Of a stretch of DNA of 64,000 bases, positions 27,738 through 36,545 are shown in pieces. Position 1 is the stretch's first letter; every line of letters starts with the position of its first letter. Origin of the DNA: Sphingobium sp. WTD-1 (GTDB taxonomy: Bacteria; Pseudomonadota; Alphaproteobacteria; Sphingomonadales; Sphingomonadaceae); NCBI RefSeq assembly GCF_030128825.1, contig NZ_CP119127.1, forward strand, positions 2,418,001 to 2,482,000, in the 5' to 3' direction. Below the pieces are notes generated by a model, which was given only the letters and a program-made list of their open reading frames with translations, did no database searches and had not been told where the DNA came from. A program made the translations under genes and the position numbers.

Positions 27738-30188
27738 TCAAGAGTTGCGGCGCGCGTCCGCATTTTTGGTGCGCAATGTGGCATTGGCGCTCGCCGGATC
27801 GTCGGGCCAGGGGTGGCGGGGATAGCGACCACGCATTTCCTTGGCCACGTCGCGCCAGTTGCCGGCCCAGAAGCCGGGCAGGTCGCGCGTCGTCTGGATC
27901 GGCCGGCCGGCGGGCGAGGTGAGCGACAGGACCAGCGGGATGCGCTGGTTGCCGACGGTCGGATGCTGCGACAGGCCGAACAGCGCCTGCACCCGCAATT
28001 CCACGCGCGGGCCACCCTCGGCCGCATAGTCAATCGCATGGGTGGAGCCGGCGGGCGATCGGAAATCGGGCGGGGCGAGCCGGTCGAGCTGTTGCTTGCC
28101 GTCCCAGCCGATCAGCGTTTCGAGCACGCCCGACAGTTGCGACCGGTCGATGTCGGACAGGCGGCGTTTGCCCGCCAGCAGCGGCGGGAGCCAGTCGTCC
28201 AGCGTGTCGATCAGGGCGGCGTCGGACAGCGCCTCGATCCCGGCAAAGTCCGCCCGCATCCGCAGCGATTGCGCGGCCTCCGACCAGGGGAGGAGGGCAA
28301 GGCCGCCCTGCCGCACGCCATCGACCAGCGCGGCGACGACTGCATCGGGGGCTGGCCGGTCGTCAGAGCCGGACGACAGGCGCACCGCGCCCAGCCGGCG
28401 CTCCCGCAGCGCCTCGATTCCGCCATTGGCGGGGCGGAATTTTACCGTGCGATGCTCGGCGATCCGCTCGCCGAATAGGGCGATCACCTCCGCCTCGCCA
28501 ATTGGGGCGGCCGACAGGATGCGCGCGCCCGCGGCGCTGCCCTGCACTTCGCCGACCGCCAGCCAGGTTTCGCTGGCCAGCGGCGAGAGCGGATCGAGCC
28601 GGAAGCCGCGTCCGCCCACGCTGGCCCAGTCGGCGCCATCGGCGGAGCGGCGCTTGGCGACGCGATCGGGAAAGGCAAGGGCGAGGCAGAGGCCGACATC
28701 ATGCAGCCCGCCCTCTGCGGACGACCGACTATCGACCAGCCTGGCCCAGCGCTTGGCGAGGCCGCGCCCGGCCTCGGCCCGCTTGCCGCCCTCGCGTCGC
28801 CAGCGCTGGAGTCGCAGGGTAAGGTCGGTATCCTGCCCGCCCAGGCCGCGTTCGCCGAGCAGGACTGCGATTTCGGCGGCGGTGCGGGCGAGGCCGCGCT
28901 CACCGGCGCGCACCAGCATATGGGCGATGCGCGGCGCCAGCGGCAGGGTGGCGAGCGCCTTGCCATGGGCCGTGATGCGGCCGTCGGCGTCAAGCGCCTC
29001 CAGGGCGGTCAGTCGCTTGCGCGCTTCGGCCACGGCGGCGGCGGGTGGCGCGTCGAGCCAGCGCAGGCTGGCCGGATCGCTCACGCCCCAGAGCGCGCAG
29101 TCGAGCAACAGGCTGGACAGGTCGCTTTCCAATATTTCTGGCGGGTCGAAGGGCGGCATGCCCGCCGTCGCTGCGGCTTCCCACAGGCGATAGGCGACGC
29201 CGGGCCGCTGGCGCGCGGCACGGCCGGCGCGCTGGGTCGCCGACGCCTGGCTGGCGCGCTCGGTGACGAGGCGGGTAACACCGGCGGCGCGGTCATAGCG
29301 CGGGCGGCGGGCAAGGCCGCTGTCGACGACGATGCGCACGCCGTCGATGGTCAGGCTGGTCTCGGCGATCGAGGTGGCCAGGATCACCTTGCGCCGCCCC
29401 TCGCGCGAGGGGCGGATGGCGGCGCGCTGGGCGCCCGGTTCCAGACTGCCGTGCAACATGTGGACCTCGAACGCGCCACCCTCGATCCGTTCGGCCGTGC
29501 GCTCGATTTCCCGGACGCCGGGCAGGAAGGCGAGCAGGTCGCCCTGCGCCTCCTCCTCCAGCGCGCGGCGAATGGCGGCGGCCATCTCATCCTCGATCCG
29601 CTTTTCGGCATGGCGGCCGATAGGACGCAGTTCGAGGGGCTGGATCTTGCCCTCGCTCTCGATCACCGGCGCGCCATCGAGAAGGGTGGAGAAACGCGCG
29701 CCATCGAGTGTCGCCGACATCGGCAGGATGCGCAGGTCCGGGCGCAGCGCTGCCTGCGCGTCGAGCGCCAGCGCGAGGCCGAAATCGCTGTCCAGGCTGC
29801 GCTCATGCACTTCATCGAACAGCACCGCCGACACGCCGGCCAGTTCGGGATCATCCTGAATGCGGCGGACGAAGATGCCTTCGGTCAGCACCAGCAGGCG
29901 CGTCTTCGCGCTGACCTTGCTGTCCATCCGCGTCGCATAGCCGACCGTGCCGCCCGGCTGCTCGCCCAGCATCTCGGCGATGCGCTCGGCCGCGGCGCGG
30001 GCCGCCAGGCGGCGGGGCGAGAGCAGCAGCACTTGGCCGTCGCACCAGGGCTGGTCGAGCAGGGCCGGCGCCACCGCCGTCGTCTTGCCCGCGCCCGGCG
30101 GCGCCACCAACACGGCATTGCTGCCGGCACGCAGCGCAGCGAGCAGGTCGGGCAGGACGGCATGGATCGGCAGGGCGGGGGCGGTCAT
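27738..30188 (-). CDS. hrpB: ATP-dependent RNA helicase HrpB
   Basis: DEAH-type helicase of 816 residues, normal for HrpB. In order: Walker A VAPPGAGKTTAV, motif Ia LSPRRLAARAAAER, DEVHERSLDSDFG (DEVH box), SATLDG, the helicase C domain with ATSIAETSLTIDGVR and ATQRAGRAARQRPG, then the HA2 and HrpB C-terminal domains (AIDYAAEGGPRVELRVQALFG, SPAGRPIQTTRDLPGFWAG). The cellular role of HrpB is poorly defined in general. It reads in the same direction as the NDUFS4-like gene downstream. Confidence 0.95.
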   Translation of the reverse strand: MTAPALPIHAVLPDLLAALRAGSNAVLVAPPGAGKTTAVAPALLDQPWCDGQVLLLSPRRLAARAAAERIAEMLGEQPGGTVGYATRMDSKVSAKTRLLVLTEGIFVRRIQDDPELAGVSAVLFDEVHERSLDSDFGLALALDAQAALRPDLRILPMSATLDGARFSTLLDGAPVIESEGKIQPLELRPIGRHAEKRIEDEMAAAIRRALEEEAQGDLLAFLPGVREIERTAERIEGGAFEVHMLHGSLEPGAQRAAIRPSREGRRKVILATSIAETSLTIDGVRIVVDSGLARRPRYDRAAGVTRLVTERASQASATQRAGRAARQRPGVAYRLWEAAATAGMPPFDPPEILESDLSSLLLDCALWGVSDPASLRWLDAPPAAAVAEARKRLTALEALDADGRITAHGKALATLPLAPRIAHMLVRAGERGLARTAAEIAVLLGERGLGGQDTDLTLRLQRWRREGGKRAEAGRGLAKRWARLVDSRSSAEGGLHDVGLCLALAFPDRVAKRRSADGADWASVGGRGFRLDPLSPLASETWLAVGEVQGSAAGARILSAAPIGEAEVIALFGERIAEHRTVKFRPANGGIEALRERRLGAVRLSSGSDDRPAPDAVVAALVDGVRQGGLALLPWSEAAQSLRMRADFAGIEALSDAALIDTLDDWLPPLLAGKRRLSDIDRSQLSGVLETLIGWDGKQQLDRLAPPDFRSPAGSTHAIDYAAEGGPRVELRVQALFGLSQHPTVGNQRIPLVLSLTSPAGRPIQTTRDLPGFWAGNWRDVAKEMRGRYPRHPWPDDPASANATLRTKNADARRNS

Positions 30189-30248
30189 GATCCGCCCCCT
30201 CTCGCGCCAATCAGGGCCGAGCGCAAGGCGCGCCGGGCAGAAACGGCA

Positions 30249-30276
30249 ATGCCCGAAGCCGTGCGGCTCCGGGCAT
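30249..30276 (-). terminator. Possible terminator between arylsulfatase and hrpB
   Basis: Stem ATGCCCG-A-AGCCG / CGGCT-CCGGGCAT with a short loop. On the minus strand it lies after the arylsulfatase stop and before hrpB. Only a weak T-rich tail follows, so termination would be partial. Confidence 0.45.
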
Positions 30277-30306
30277 CGGGTCTATTCCGGCGATGGCGCG
30301 CGACGG

Positions 30307-31824
30307 TTAGTCGCGGCCCTTGCTCATGAACTGTTCGACCACGTTGGACATGTCGAAGCTCTTGCCGCCCTGGACCGGCGGATATTTGGCGAGCGTCATC
30401 AAATGCTCCTTCATCATCTCACCCATCGGTCCGGTCTGCCAGGACACTTTCTGGATCAGATGGCCATAGGAGTCGCTGTTGTCGTAGCTTTCGAACGGGT
30501 CCATGCGGATGTTGAAGACCAATGGCTTGGAACGACCGGTGATGGTGCCGTAATAATCTTCGGTGGTGGAGAAATGCCATTTCCACGGGCCCATGCGCAT
30601 CGCTGCAAGTTTGGACTCATTATAGTGGAAGATGTGGTTGCGGGCTGAATCTTCGGCCTCGCCTTTCCAGTAGGGCAGGTTGTTGACGCCGTCGATATAT
30701 TGCTGCTTCTCGGCCATCAGCTTCTCGTTCACATCCTCAACGCCGGCGGCGACGGCGAGGGTGGTGAACATGTCCTGATGGCACTGGATGCCGTTCTTGA
30801 GTTGCAGCGGCGCGATCACACCCGGCCATTTGAGCATCGAGATGACACGGACGCCGCCTTCATAGGTGGTCATTTTCTCGCTGCGCCAGGGCGTGGTCGC
30901 GCCATGCGGCCAGGAACTATGTTCCGGACCATTGTCGGTCGAATACCAGACGATGGTATCCTCCTCCAGACCGTTTGCCTTCAGCCAGTCGAGCACGATG
31001 CCGACATCATGGTCATGCTGGAGCATGCCCGAGCCATGCAGGTCCGCTTCCGACGTATATTTTTCGGCAGCATAGCGCCACTTGTCGTTGAGGCGGGTGT
31101 AGAGATGCATGCGGCTGGTGTTGAGCCAGACGAAGAAGGGTTCGTCGGCATCCTTGGCCTTCTTCATGAACTCCAGCGCCGGCGGGATGAATTCCTGTTC
31201 GTCAATCTCGTGCATGCGCTCCTGATGGAGCGGGCCGGTGTCGACGATCTTCTGCTTGCCGACCTTGCCGAAACGCGGATCTTCGGTCGGATCATCGACA
31301 TCGGTGGCCCAGCTGTGGATCACGCCGCGCGCACCGAATTTCTTTTCATATTCTTCCAGGCTACCGGAATAGGCCTTGGCGAAATTCTGATAGTCGCGCT
31401 GTTCATCCTCTTCCGACACGTTGAGGTGATAGAGATTGCCGAAAAATTCGTCGAAACCATGGTTGGTCGGCAGATGTTCGTTGCGATCGCCCAGATGGCT
31501 CTTGCCGAAATGGCCGGTGCGATAGCCTGCGTCTTTCATTACTTCAGCGAGGCAAGGTGATGCGGGCTGCAGGCCTAGTGGTTCGCCGGGCTGGCCCACT
31601 GTCACCATGCCGGAACGGATCGGATATTGGCCGGTGATGAAGGATGCGCGACCGGCGGTGCAGGAGGGCTGGCCGTAATGGTCGGTGAAGCGGATGCCGC
31701 CATAGCCGATGCTGTCGATATTGGGCGTGGTATAGCCCATCGTGCCCAGGCCATAGGCGCTGACATTCTGCCAGCCGATATCGTCACCCCAGATGACTAG
31801 GATATTGGGTTTTTTCTTCGCCAT
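30307..31824 (-). CDS. Sulfatase (arylsulfatase family)
   Basis: 505-residue alkaline-phosphatase-superfamily sulfatase, taking ATG 31824 with GGAG upstream. The N-terminus [14 protein letters not shown] holds the metal-binding aspartate pair D14/D15. The formylglycine site is C55 in [13 protein letters not shown], a C-x-A-x-R variant of the usual C-x-P-x-R. Further marks: [15 protein letters not shown] and [26 protein letters not shown]. No signal peptide is visible, so a cytoplasmic enzyme is suggested unless export is by an unseen route. No maturase gene is in the window. The substrate is unknown; it could be an aryl or alkyl sulfate. Confidence 0.88.
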   Translation of the reverse strand: MAKKKPNILVIWGDDIGWQNVSAYGLGTMGYTTPNIDSIGYGGIRFTDHYGQPSCTAGRASFITGQYPIRSGMVTVGQPGEPLGLQPASPCLAEVMKDAGYRTGHFGKSHLGDRNEHLPTNHGFDEFFGNLYHLNVSEEDEQRDYQNFAKAYSGSLEEYEKKFGARGVIHSWATDVDDPTEDPRFGKVGKQKIVDTGPLHQERMHEIDEQEFIPPALEFMKKAKDADEPFFVWLNTSRMHLYTRLNDKWRYAAEKYTSEADLHGSGMLQHDHDVGIVLDWLKANGLEEDTIVWYSTDNGPEHSSWPHGATTPWRSEKMTTYEGGVRVISMLKWPGVIAPLQLKNGIQCHQDMFTTLAVAAGVEDVNEKLMAEKQQYIDGVNNLPYWKGEAEDSARNHIFHYNESKLAAMRMGPWKWHFSTTEDYYGTITGRSKPLVFNIRMDPFESYDNSDSYGHLIQKVSWQTGPMGEMMKEHLMTLAKYPPVQGGKSFDMSNVVEQFMSKGRD

Positions 31825-31946
31825 GCTGAGTCTCCGATCATGATGGATCGGCCGAAGGGTAACGGCGGGCGGATCGCGACGCTGCATGGGGATAATCCCG
31901 AGATCGGGCGGGAACATCCCCGATGCCCGGAAATGGGGTGTGGGTT

Positions 31947-32726
31947 CTAGCCGAACAGATAGATGTGAATCGGGTTCTTCGGATCGAGCAGCATCTTGGT
32001 CGTCAGCGCCAGCGACATGATGATGAGCAGCGGCTTGATCAGCTTCGAGCCGAAGCGCATGGCGAGGTGCGATCCGATCTGGCCGCCGGTGATCGATCCG
32101 ACCGCCATGGCGAGGCCGGCGATCCAGATGACATGGCCGCCCGCGACCATGGTCAGCAGCCCGGCGACGTTCGAGGCGAAATTGGCGGCCTTGGTCTGGG
32201 CGGTGGCGCGCAGTAGCGACAGGCCGCCCAGCGCGATGAAGATGGTGGTGTAGAAGGCGCCGGCACCCGGCCCGAAGAAGCCGTCATAGAAGCCGACCAC
32301 GCCGATCATGCCGGACAGGCCCCATAGGCCGACGCGGGCATGGCGATCGGCATCGCTGAGCTTGGGCGAGAAAGTGAAATAGGCCGCCATCGCGATCAGC
32401 AGCGCAGGCATCAGCCCGGCCAGGATCGACGGGTCGACCCGTTGCAGCAACCAGGCGCCGCCGATCGATCCGATGAAGGCGGCGATCACCGGCGCCTTGT
32501 AGGTTTTGAGGTCCATATGGCCGCGCCGCGCATAGGCGACACAGGCGCCGAAGGTGCCAAGGCAGCTTTGCAGCTTGTTGGTGGCGACCGCCGGGACCGG
32601 CGGCACGCCGGCGGCGAGCAATGCGGGCAGGGCGATGAGGCCGCCCCCGCCCGCCATCGCGTCGATGCAGCCGGCCATGAAGGCGGCGGCCATGAGGAAG
32701 GCGATGGTTTCGGGGGAGAGGATCAC
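31947..32726 (-). CDS. TauE/SafE family membrane permease
   Basis: About 259 residues and eight membrane segments, with the TauE/SafE repeats: an N-terminal [25 protein letters not shown] and the second-half [22 protein letters not shown]. The likely start is GTG 32726 ([16 protein letters not shown]); the frame upstream runs into a REP-like element and is not used. Family members move sulfite, sulfoacetate or other organosulfur anions. Being next to a sulfatase, sulfur-anion transport is plausible here but is inference. Confidence 0.88.
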   Translation of the reverse strand: MILSPETIAFLMAAAFMAGCIDAMAGGGGLIALPALLAAGVPPVPAVATNKLQSCLGTFGACVAYARRGHMDLKTYKAPVIAAFIGSIGGAWLLQRVDPSILAGLMPALLIAMAAYFTFSPKLSDADRHARVGLWGLSGMIGVVGFYDGFFGPGAGAFYTTIFIALGGLSLLRATAQTKAANFASNVAGLLTMVAGGHVIWIAGLAMAVGSITGGQIGSHLAMRFGSKLIKPLLIIMSLALTTKMLLDPKNPIHIYLFG

Positions 32727-32736
32727 GATATTTACC

Positions 32737-32834
32737 CCGTTCGGGCTGAGCGAAGTCGAAGCCCGCACCTGAGCGAAGCGAAGGCCCTTCGCCTGCGGCT
32801 CAGTCGTGCCCTTCGACTTCGCTCAGGGCGAACG
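32737..32834. repeat. REP-like palindromic element, family 1, copy C
   Basis: Begins CCGTTCGGGCTGAGCGAAG and ends CTTCGCTCAGGGCGAACG, with internal CTGAGCGAAGCGAAGG and CCTTCGCCTGCGGCTCAG segments. It lies immediately upstream of the TauE/SafE start and spills into its upstream open frame. Confidence 0.82.
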
Positions 32835-32904
32835 CTTGTCGGAAAGGAAGACGAGCGAACCCGTTCATTCCCTCAACTTATGGTTTGCCGCATGTTCCGG
32901 GGCA

Positions 32905-32931
32905 GCGGACTTAAAATCCGCTTCGGAAATG
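32905..32931 (+). other. tRNA-Leu(UAA) anticodon-arm-like hairpin
   Basis: The segment GCAGCGGACTTAAAATCCGC has a 5-bp stem GCGGA/TCCGC and a seven-base loop CTTAAAA. This is exactly the form of a tRNA-Leu(UAA) anticodon arm. No D arm, T arm or acceptor stem surrounds it, so it is not a tRNA gene. It may be an integration remnant or chance. Confidence 0.35.
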
Positions 32932-32933
32932 CG

Positions 32934-33959
32934 TCAATAGGCCCGTGCTATCGCGAATTCGACCGCTTCGGTAAGGGCCGCTTTCGCCTTGCCGGCATCG
33001 AACATGCCCAGCGCGTCGATCGCGCGCTGGCCATAATGGCGGGCGCGGGCCAGCGTGTCGGCAATCGCGCCGGTCTGGCGCAGCAGTTGCGTGGCGTGGG
33101 CCAGATCCTCGTCGCTGATGCGATGGCCCGAGATCGCGGCCTTCCAGAAGGCCTTGTCCTCGTCCGACCCGCGCGCATAGGCCAGGATCACCGGCAGGGT
33201 GACCTTGCCGTCGCGGAAATCGTCGCCGGCATCCTTGCCCATGGTGGCGCCGTCCGATTCATAGTCGATCGCGTCGTCGATCAGCTGGAAGGCGATGCCA
33301 AGATTGCGGCCATAGACGTCGAGCGCATGTTCCTCCGCTTCGCTGCGGTCGGCGACCACGGCGGAAATGCGGCAGGCGGCGGCGAACAGGGCGGCGGTCT
33401 TGGCGCCGATGATGTCGAGATATTGTTCTTCGCTGGTGTCGATCTTGCGCTGGGCGGTCAGCTGGTTGACCTCGCCCTCGGCGATGATCGCCGATGCGCC
33501 CGACAGAATCTTCAAGACCTTGAGCGACTCGGCCTCGACCATCAGCTCGAACGAGCGCGAGAAGAGGAAATCGCCGACCAGCACGGAGGCGCTGTTGCCC
33601 CAGATGATGTTGGCGGTCTTGCGGCCGCGGCGCAGGCCCGATCCGTCGACGACATCGTCATGCAGCAGCGTGGCGGTGTGGATGAATTCGACCGATGCGG
33701 CCAGCTTGTAATGGCGCGATCCGGCATAGCCGACCAGGTCGGCGCAGGCGAGCGTCAGCATCGGCCGAAGCCGCTTGCCGCCGCCGGCGATCAGATGGCC
33801 GGCCAGTTCCGGGATCAGCGGGATGCGCGACTGCATCCGGTCCAGGATCACGCTGTTCACCTGGTTCATGCCATCGGCGACGAGCGCCATGATGGGAGCG
33901 AGCGAAGGGGCGCTGGTGCGGCCGATCGGGTGGACGTTGCCGGGGGAGGATGCAGTCAT
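32934..33959 (-). CDS. ispB: Polyprenyl diphosphate synthase (octaprenyl/decaprenyl type)
   Basis: Trans-isoprenyl diphosphate synthase making the ubiquinone side chain. 341 residues from ATG 33959, with GAGGA upstream; the longer upstream frame has no family similarity. Both aspartate-rich motifs are present: DDVVD in TLLHDDVVDGSGLRRG and DDAID in FQLIDDAIDYESD. GGGKRLRPMLTLA supplies the substrate-binding GGKR. Length and sequence fit IspB rather than the shorter farnesyl synthase. The final chain length (probably C50 in sphingomonads) cannot be proven from sequence. Confidence 0.9.
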   Translation of the reverse strand: MTASSPGNVHPIGRTSAPSLAPIMALVADGMNQVNSVILDRMQSRIPLIPELAGHLIAGGGKRLRPMLTLACADLVGYAGSRHYKLAASVEFIHTATLLHDDVVDGSGLRRGRKTANIIWGNSASVLVGDFLFSRSFELMVEAESLKVLKILSGASAIIAEGEVNQLTAQRKIDTSEEQYLDIIGAKTAALFAAACRISAVVADRSEAEEHALDVYGRNLGIAFQLIDDAIDYESDGATMGKDAGDDFRDGKVTLPVILAYARGSDEDKAFWKAAISGHRISDEDLAHATQLLRQTGAIADTLARARHYGQRAIDALGMFDAGKAKAALTEAVEFAIARAY

Positions 33960-34120
33960 GACAAGCGTCCTCTGGCGGGGCAAAAAGCAGATGGCAAGCG
34001 GGAATAGCTTGCCTGCGCGGCGCAATGGCGCAAAAAGCGCGCCGGACGATTGATTGACGCATCGCAGTAACGGAAAAGCCACGCCTTTTCCCGCCGCGAT
34101 GCCGCTGTGGAGAATGCCAG

Positions 34121-34399
34121 GTGGATGAGACTTTGAAGCGCTATCGCGAGAGCATCGACAATATCGACGCGGCGCTCGTCTTCATGCTGGCGGAGCGGTT
34201 CAAGGTCACCCAGGCCGTGGGCGAATATAAGGCGACCCACGACCTGCCGCCGGCCGATCCGGGCCGCGAGGAACGCCAGATTTCGCGCCTGCGCCAGCTC
34301 GCGCTCGATGCCAATCTCGACCCCGACTTCACCGAGAAGTTCCTGCGCTTCATCATCGATGAGGTGATCCGCCATCATGAGCGGCTGCGGGAAGGCTGA
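34121..34399 (+). CDS. Chorismate mutase, AroQ class
   Basis: Converts chorismate to prephenate for Phe and Tyr synthesis. 92 residues, all helical, starting at GTG 34121 with GGAGA about 9 bases upstream. The AroQ pattern is clear: ESIDNIDAALVFMLAERFKVTQAVGEYKATHDLPPADPGREERQ has the catalytic Arg, Lys and Glu/Gln set in family order, and FLRFIIDEVIRHH ends the third helix. It stands alone, divergent from ispB, with a bidirectional terminator just after the stop. Confidence 0.9.
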   Translation: MDETLKRYRESIDNIDAALVFMLAERFKVTQAVGEYKATHDLPPADPGREERQISRLRQLALDANLDPDFTEKFLRFIIDEVIRHHERLREG

Positions 34400-34403
34400 T
34401 TTT

Positions 34404-34431
34404 AAAAAAATGCGCGAAAGAGCGCATTTTT
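34404..34431. terminator. Bidirectional terminator after chorismate mutase
   Basis: AAAAATGCGC, loop GAAAGA, GCGCATTTTT: a perfect 10-bp stem with A tract and T tract, able to stop transcripts from either side. Confidence 0.88.
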
Positions 34432-34440
34432 GAGGCGGTG

Positions 34441-34510
34441 CCAGCCCGCTCCCACACCCGGCCACCCAACGGCACTATTCTGCGGGTGGCCGGGTGGGGG
34501 AGCGGGCCGG
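34441..34510. repeat. Long near-perfect inverted repeat
   Basis: Left arm 34441-34467 (CCAGCCCGCTCCCACACCCG and onward) pairs with right arm 34484-34510 with two mismatches over 27 bases, and a 16-base loop. It sits between the chorismate mutase terminator and the end of the convergent cupin gene. No T tract follows. Confidence 0.85.
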
Positions 34511-34550
34511 TGCGGCAGAATGTGCGGCAGCATATTCTCCAGGCAACGCT

Positions 34551-35525
34551 TTACCCCGCGGGATAATTTTCATGGCCTGCATTGGGCCAGTGGAAATGCG
34601 TGTAGGTCAGCATGGTCGAGAAGCTTTCCGACCGGACCTGATGCCACCAGCCGATCGGGATGAAGAGCAGGTCGCCCGGCATCAGCCGCACTTCGTAGCG
34701 CAGCACGTCGCGGGCGCGCGGGTATTGATCCAGCCGCGCCGGATCGGTCAGGTCGCCGACATCGCTGAAGACATGGCGGTTATGCGCCAGCCGATGGGTC
34801 TGCGACGGCGGCACCAGGATGACATGCTTGGTGCCCGTCACCTGCGCCAGCAGATTGTTGGTGAGGTCGAAATGCAGCGGGGTGAAGGCGCCCGCGCCGC
34901 CGATCCAGAGCATGCCGGGCGTCGGCGCCAGATAGGCGTCGGGATGGCCGAGATCGGCCTGTAGCGGCGCGAGGGCCGGGCCGTTCGCTGCGCTGTTATA
35001 GGCGGTCAGATAGGCGTCGTTGCCGCCGTCGCGCACCAGGGCGATGAACTGGCGAAAGGGCGCATGGCGCTTGTGCCGGTCCTTGGCCAGCTCATAGTCG
35101 GCGGCCTGCGCCCGGCCGCCCTGATACTCGATTTCCGCCGCGCCAATGGCATCGGCCAGATAGTCCGGCGTCCATTGCGCGCGGGCAGGCCAGCCCTCCA
35201 TCGACCCCTTGATCAGGACCGGGCGGCCGGGCGCATAGAAATTATGCAGGAAATCCTCGCCTGACAGCGCGTCGGCGGTCAGCAGGCCGGAGGCATAGGG
35301 GGACAGGGCGCGCTGTTGCTCCATGACGTTGAGCAGCCAGTCGCGCCGCTTGAGCGCGAGCGCGCTGTCGTCGCGGGGCGCGGGCGCGGGCTTGGGCGGC
35401 ACATGGGGCATGGCATTGGCGGACGGCGCGCCAAAGCCGACCTGGCGCAAGGTCATCTGCATCTGCATGTTCGCCGCCTGCGACAGGATCGACGGAAGCG
35501 GCGGGGTGCGGCCGGATTTGCTCAT
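34551..35525 (-). CDS. Cupin-like (JmjC/cupin_8) 2-oxoglutarate oxygenase-like protein
   Basis: 324 residues with the cupin_8 (JmjC-like) domain in the C-terminal two thirds. Iron-binding candidates are H-x-D in FTPLHFDLTNN and the distal H in IPIGWWHQVRS. Upstream, RPVLIKGSMEGWPA and WTPDYLADAIG are family features, and MLWIGGAGAF precedes the metal site. Such proteins are Fe(II)/2-oxoglutarate hydroxylases, in bacteria often of proteins or unknown substrates; TonB-linked versions exist. The N-terminal ~80 residues are proline-rich and unassigned. No neighbouring gene hints at the substrate. Confidence 0.82.
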   Translation of the reverse strand: MSKSGRTPPLPSILSQAANMQMQMTLRQVGFGAPSANAMPHVPPKPAPAPRDDSALALKRRDWLLNVMEQQRALSPYASGLLTADALSGEDFLHNFYAPGRPVLIKGSMEGWPARAQWTPDYLADAIGAAEIEYQGGRAQAADYELAKDRHKRHAPFRQFIALVRDGGNDAYLTAYNSAANGPALAPLQADLGHPDAYLAPTPGMLWIGGAGAFTPLHFDLTNNLLAQVTGTKHVILVPPSQTHRLAHNRHVFSDVGDLTDPARLDQYPRARDVLRYEVRLMPGDLLFIPIGWWHQVRSESFSTMLTYTHFHWPNAGHENYPAG

Positions 35526-35597
35526 GAGCCGCCCTAGCGCGCGATCATGACCGCCATGTTGCAGGATGTGACGATCCCGTGACGGCGCGATGGCGGC

Positions 35598-36500
35598 TCA
35601 GGCTGGCTCCACCACCTCGGTCCGCTTGGGCTGCGACCGGCCGAGCAGCACGCCGACGAGCGCCAGCGCGAAGCCGGCAATCTGCACCGGGCCGAGCTTC
35701 TCGCCGAACAGCAGCCAGGCCTCGACCGCGGCGAGCGGCGGCACCAGCAGCAGCAGCATCGACATGCGCGTCGGCCCCTGGGTGCGCACCAGCCATACCA
35801 GCAGCGACAGGCCGGCGGCCGACAGGCCCAGCACCGACCAGCTGAGGCCGATCCACAGCATCGGGCTATTGTCCCAGCGCCATTCGCCCACGATCAGGGT
35901 GGCGGCGATCGCCACCAGCGCGCCGCCGGCATTCTGCACCGCGCCCGACACCCAGATCGGATCGCCGCCGATTGTGCCGCGCTGGATCAGCGTGCCGCCG
36001 GTCATGCCCAGCACGGCAATGATGCCGGCAATGGCGGGGATCAGGGTGATCGCGCCGGCGCCCGATTTGGCGATCGCCGGCATCAGCACGCAGCCAACGC
36101 CGAGGATGGCGATGGCAAGGCCGCTCCAGGCGCGCGCCGGCAACCGCTCGCCCAGGATCGCGACGCTGGCGACCGCCACCATCAGCGGCTGGGTCGCGCC
36201 CAGCAGCGACATGATGCCGGCCGGCATGCCATGGCCAACCGCCCACCAACTGAGCGTCAGGTAAAAGCCGTGCAGCATCGCGCCCGCCGCCAGATGCAGC
36301 CACAGGCGCCGGCCGTGCGGCAGCGGCTGGCGTGCGCGCAGGGCAAGGAGCCCCAGCAGCAGCGCGGTCAGGCACAGGCGCGCGGCCAGGATCAGTTCCG
36401 GTGCGCCATGGGGCACCATCGCGCGGGCGACGATGAAGCCGGTGGACCAGATCAGGACGAACAATATGGATGCGATGATGCCGAACATGGCGCAGCCCAT
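35598..36500 (-). CDS. EamA/DMT family transporter
   Basis: Drug/metabolite transporter superfamily permease of about 300 residues with ten membrane segments in two EamA repeats. I start at ATG 36500 (MGCAMFGIIASILFVLIWSTGFIVAR), where the first membrane segment begins; a TTG at 36533 is in frame upstream. Features: WSTGFIVARAMVP, LLGATQPLMVAVASVAILGERLPARAW in repeat 1 and LLLLVPPLAAVEAWLLFGEKL in repeat 2. The cargo, probably a metabolite exported by proton exchange, cannot be read. Confidence 0.88.
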   Translation of the reverse strand: MGCAMFGIIASILFVLIWSTGFIVARAMVPHGAPELILAARLCLTALLLGLLALRARQPLPHGRRLWLHLAAGAMLHGFYLTLSWWAVGHGMPAGIMSLLGATQPLMVAVASVAILGERLPARAWSGLAIAILGVGCVLMPAIAKSGAGAITLIPAIAGIIAVLGMTGGTLIQRGTIGGDPIWVSGAVQNAGGALVAIAATLIVGEWRWDNSPMLWIGLSWSVLGLSAAGLSLLVWLVRTQGPTRMSMLLLLVPPLAAVEAWLLFGEKLGPVQIAGFALALVGVLLGRSQPKRTEVVEPA

Positions 36501-36545
36501 GGCCCAAGCGCGGGCGCCTGTCGACCCGGCCAACGGGCGAAGGGA

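Noticed and set aside
32880..32960. A tRNA-Leu gene
   Set aside because: Only the anticodon arm is present; no acceptor, D or T arm can be formed on either strand.
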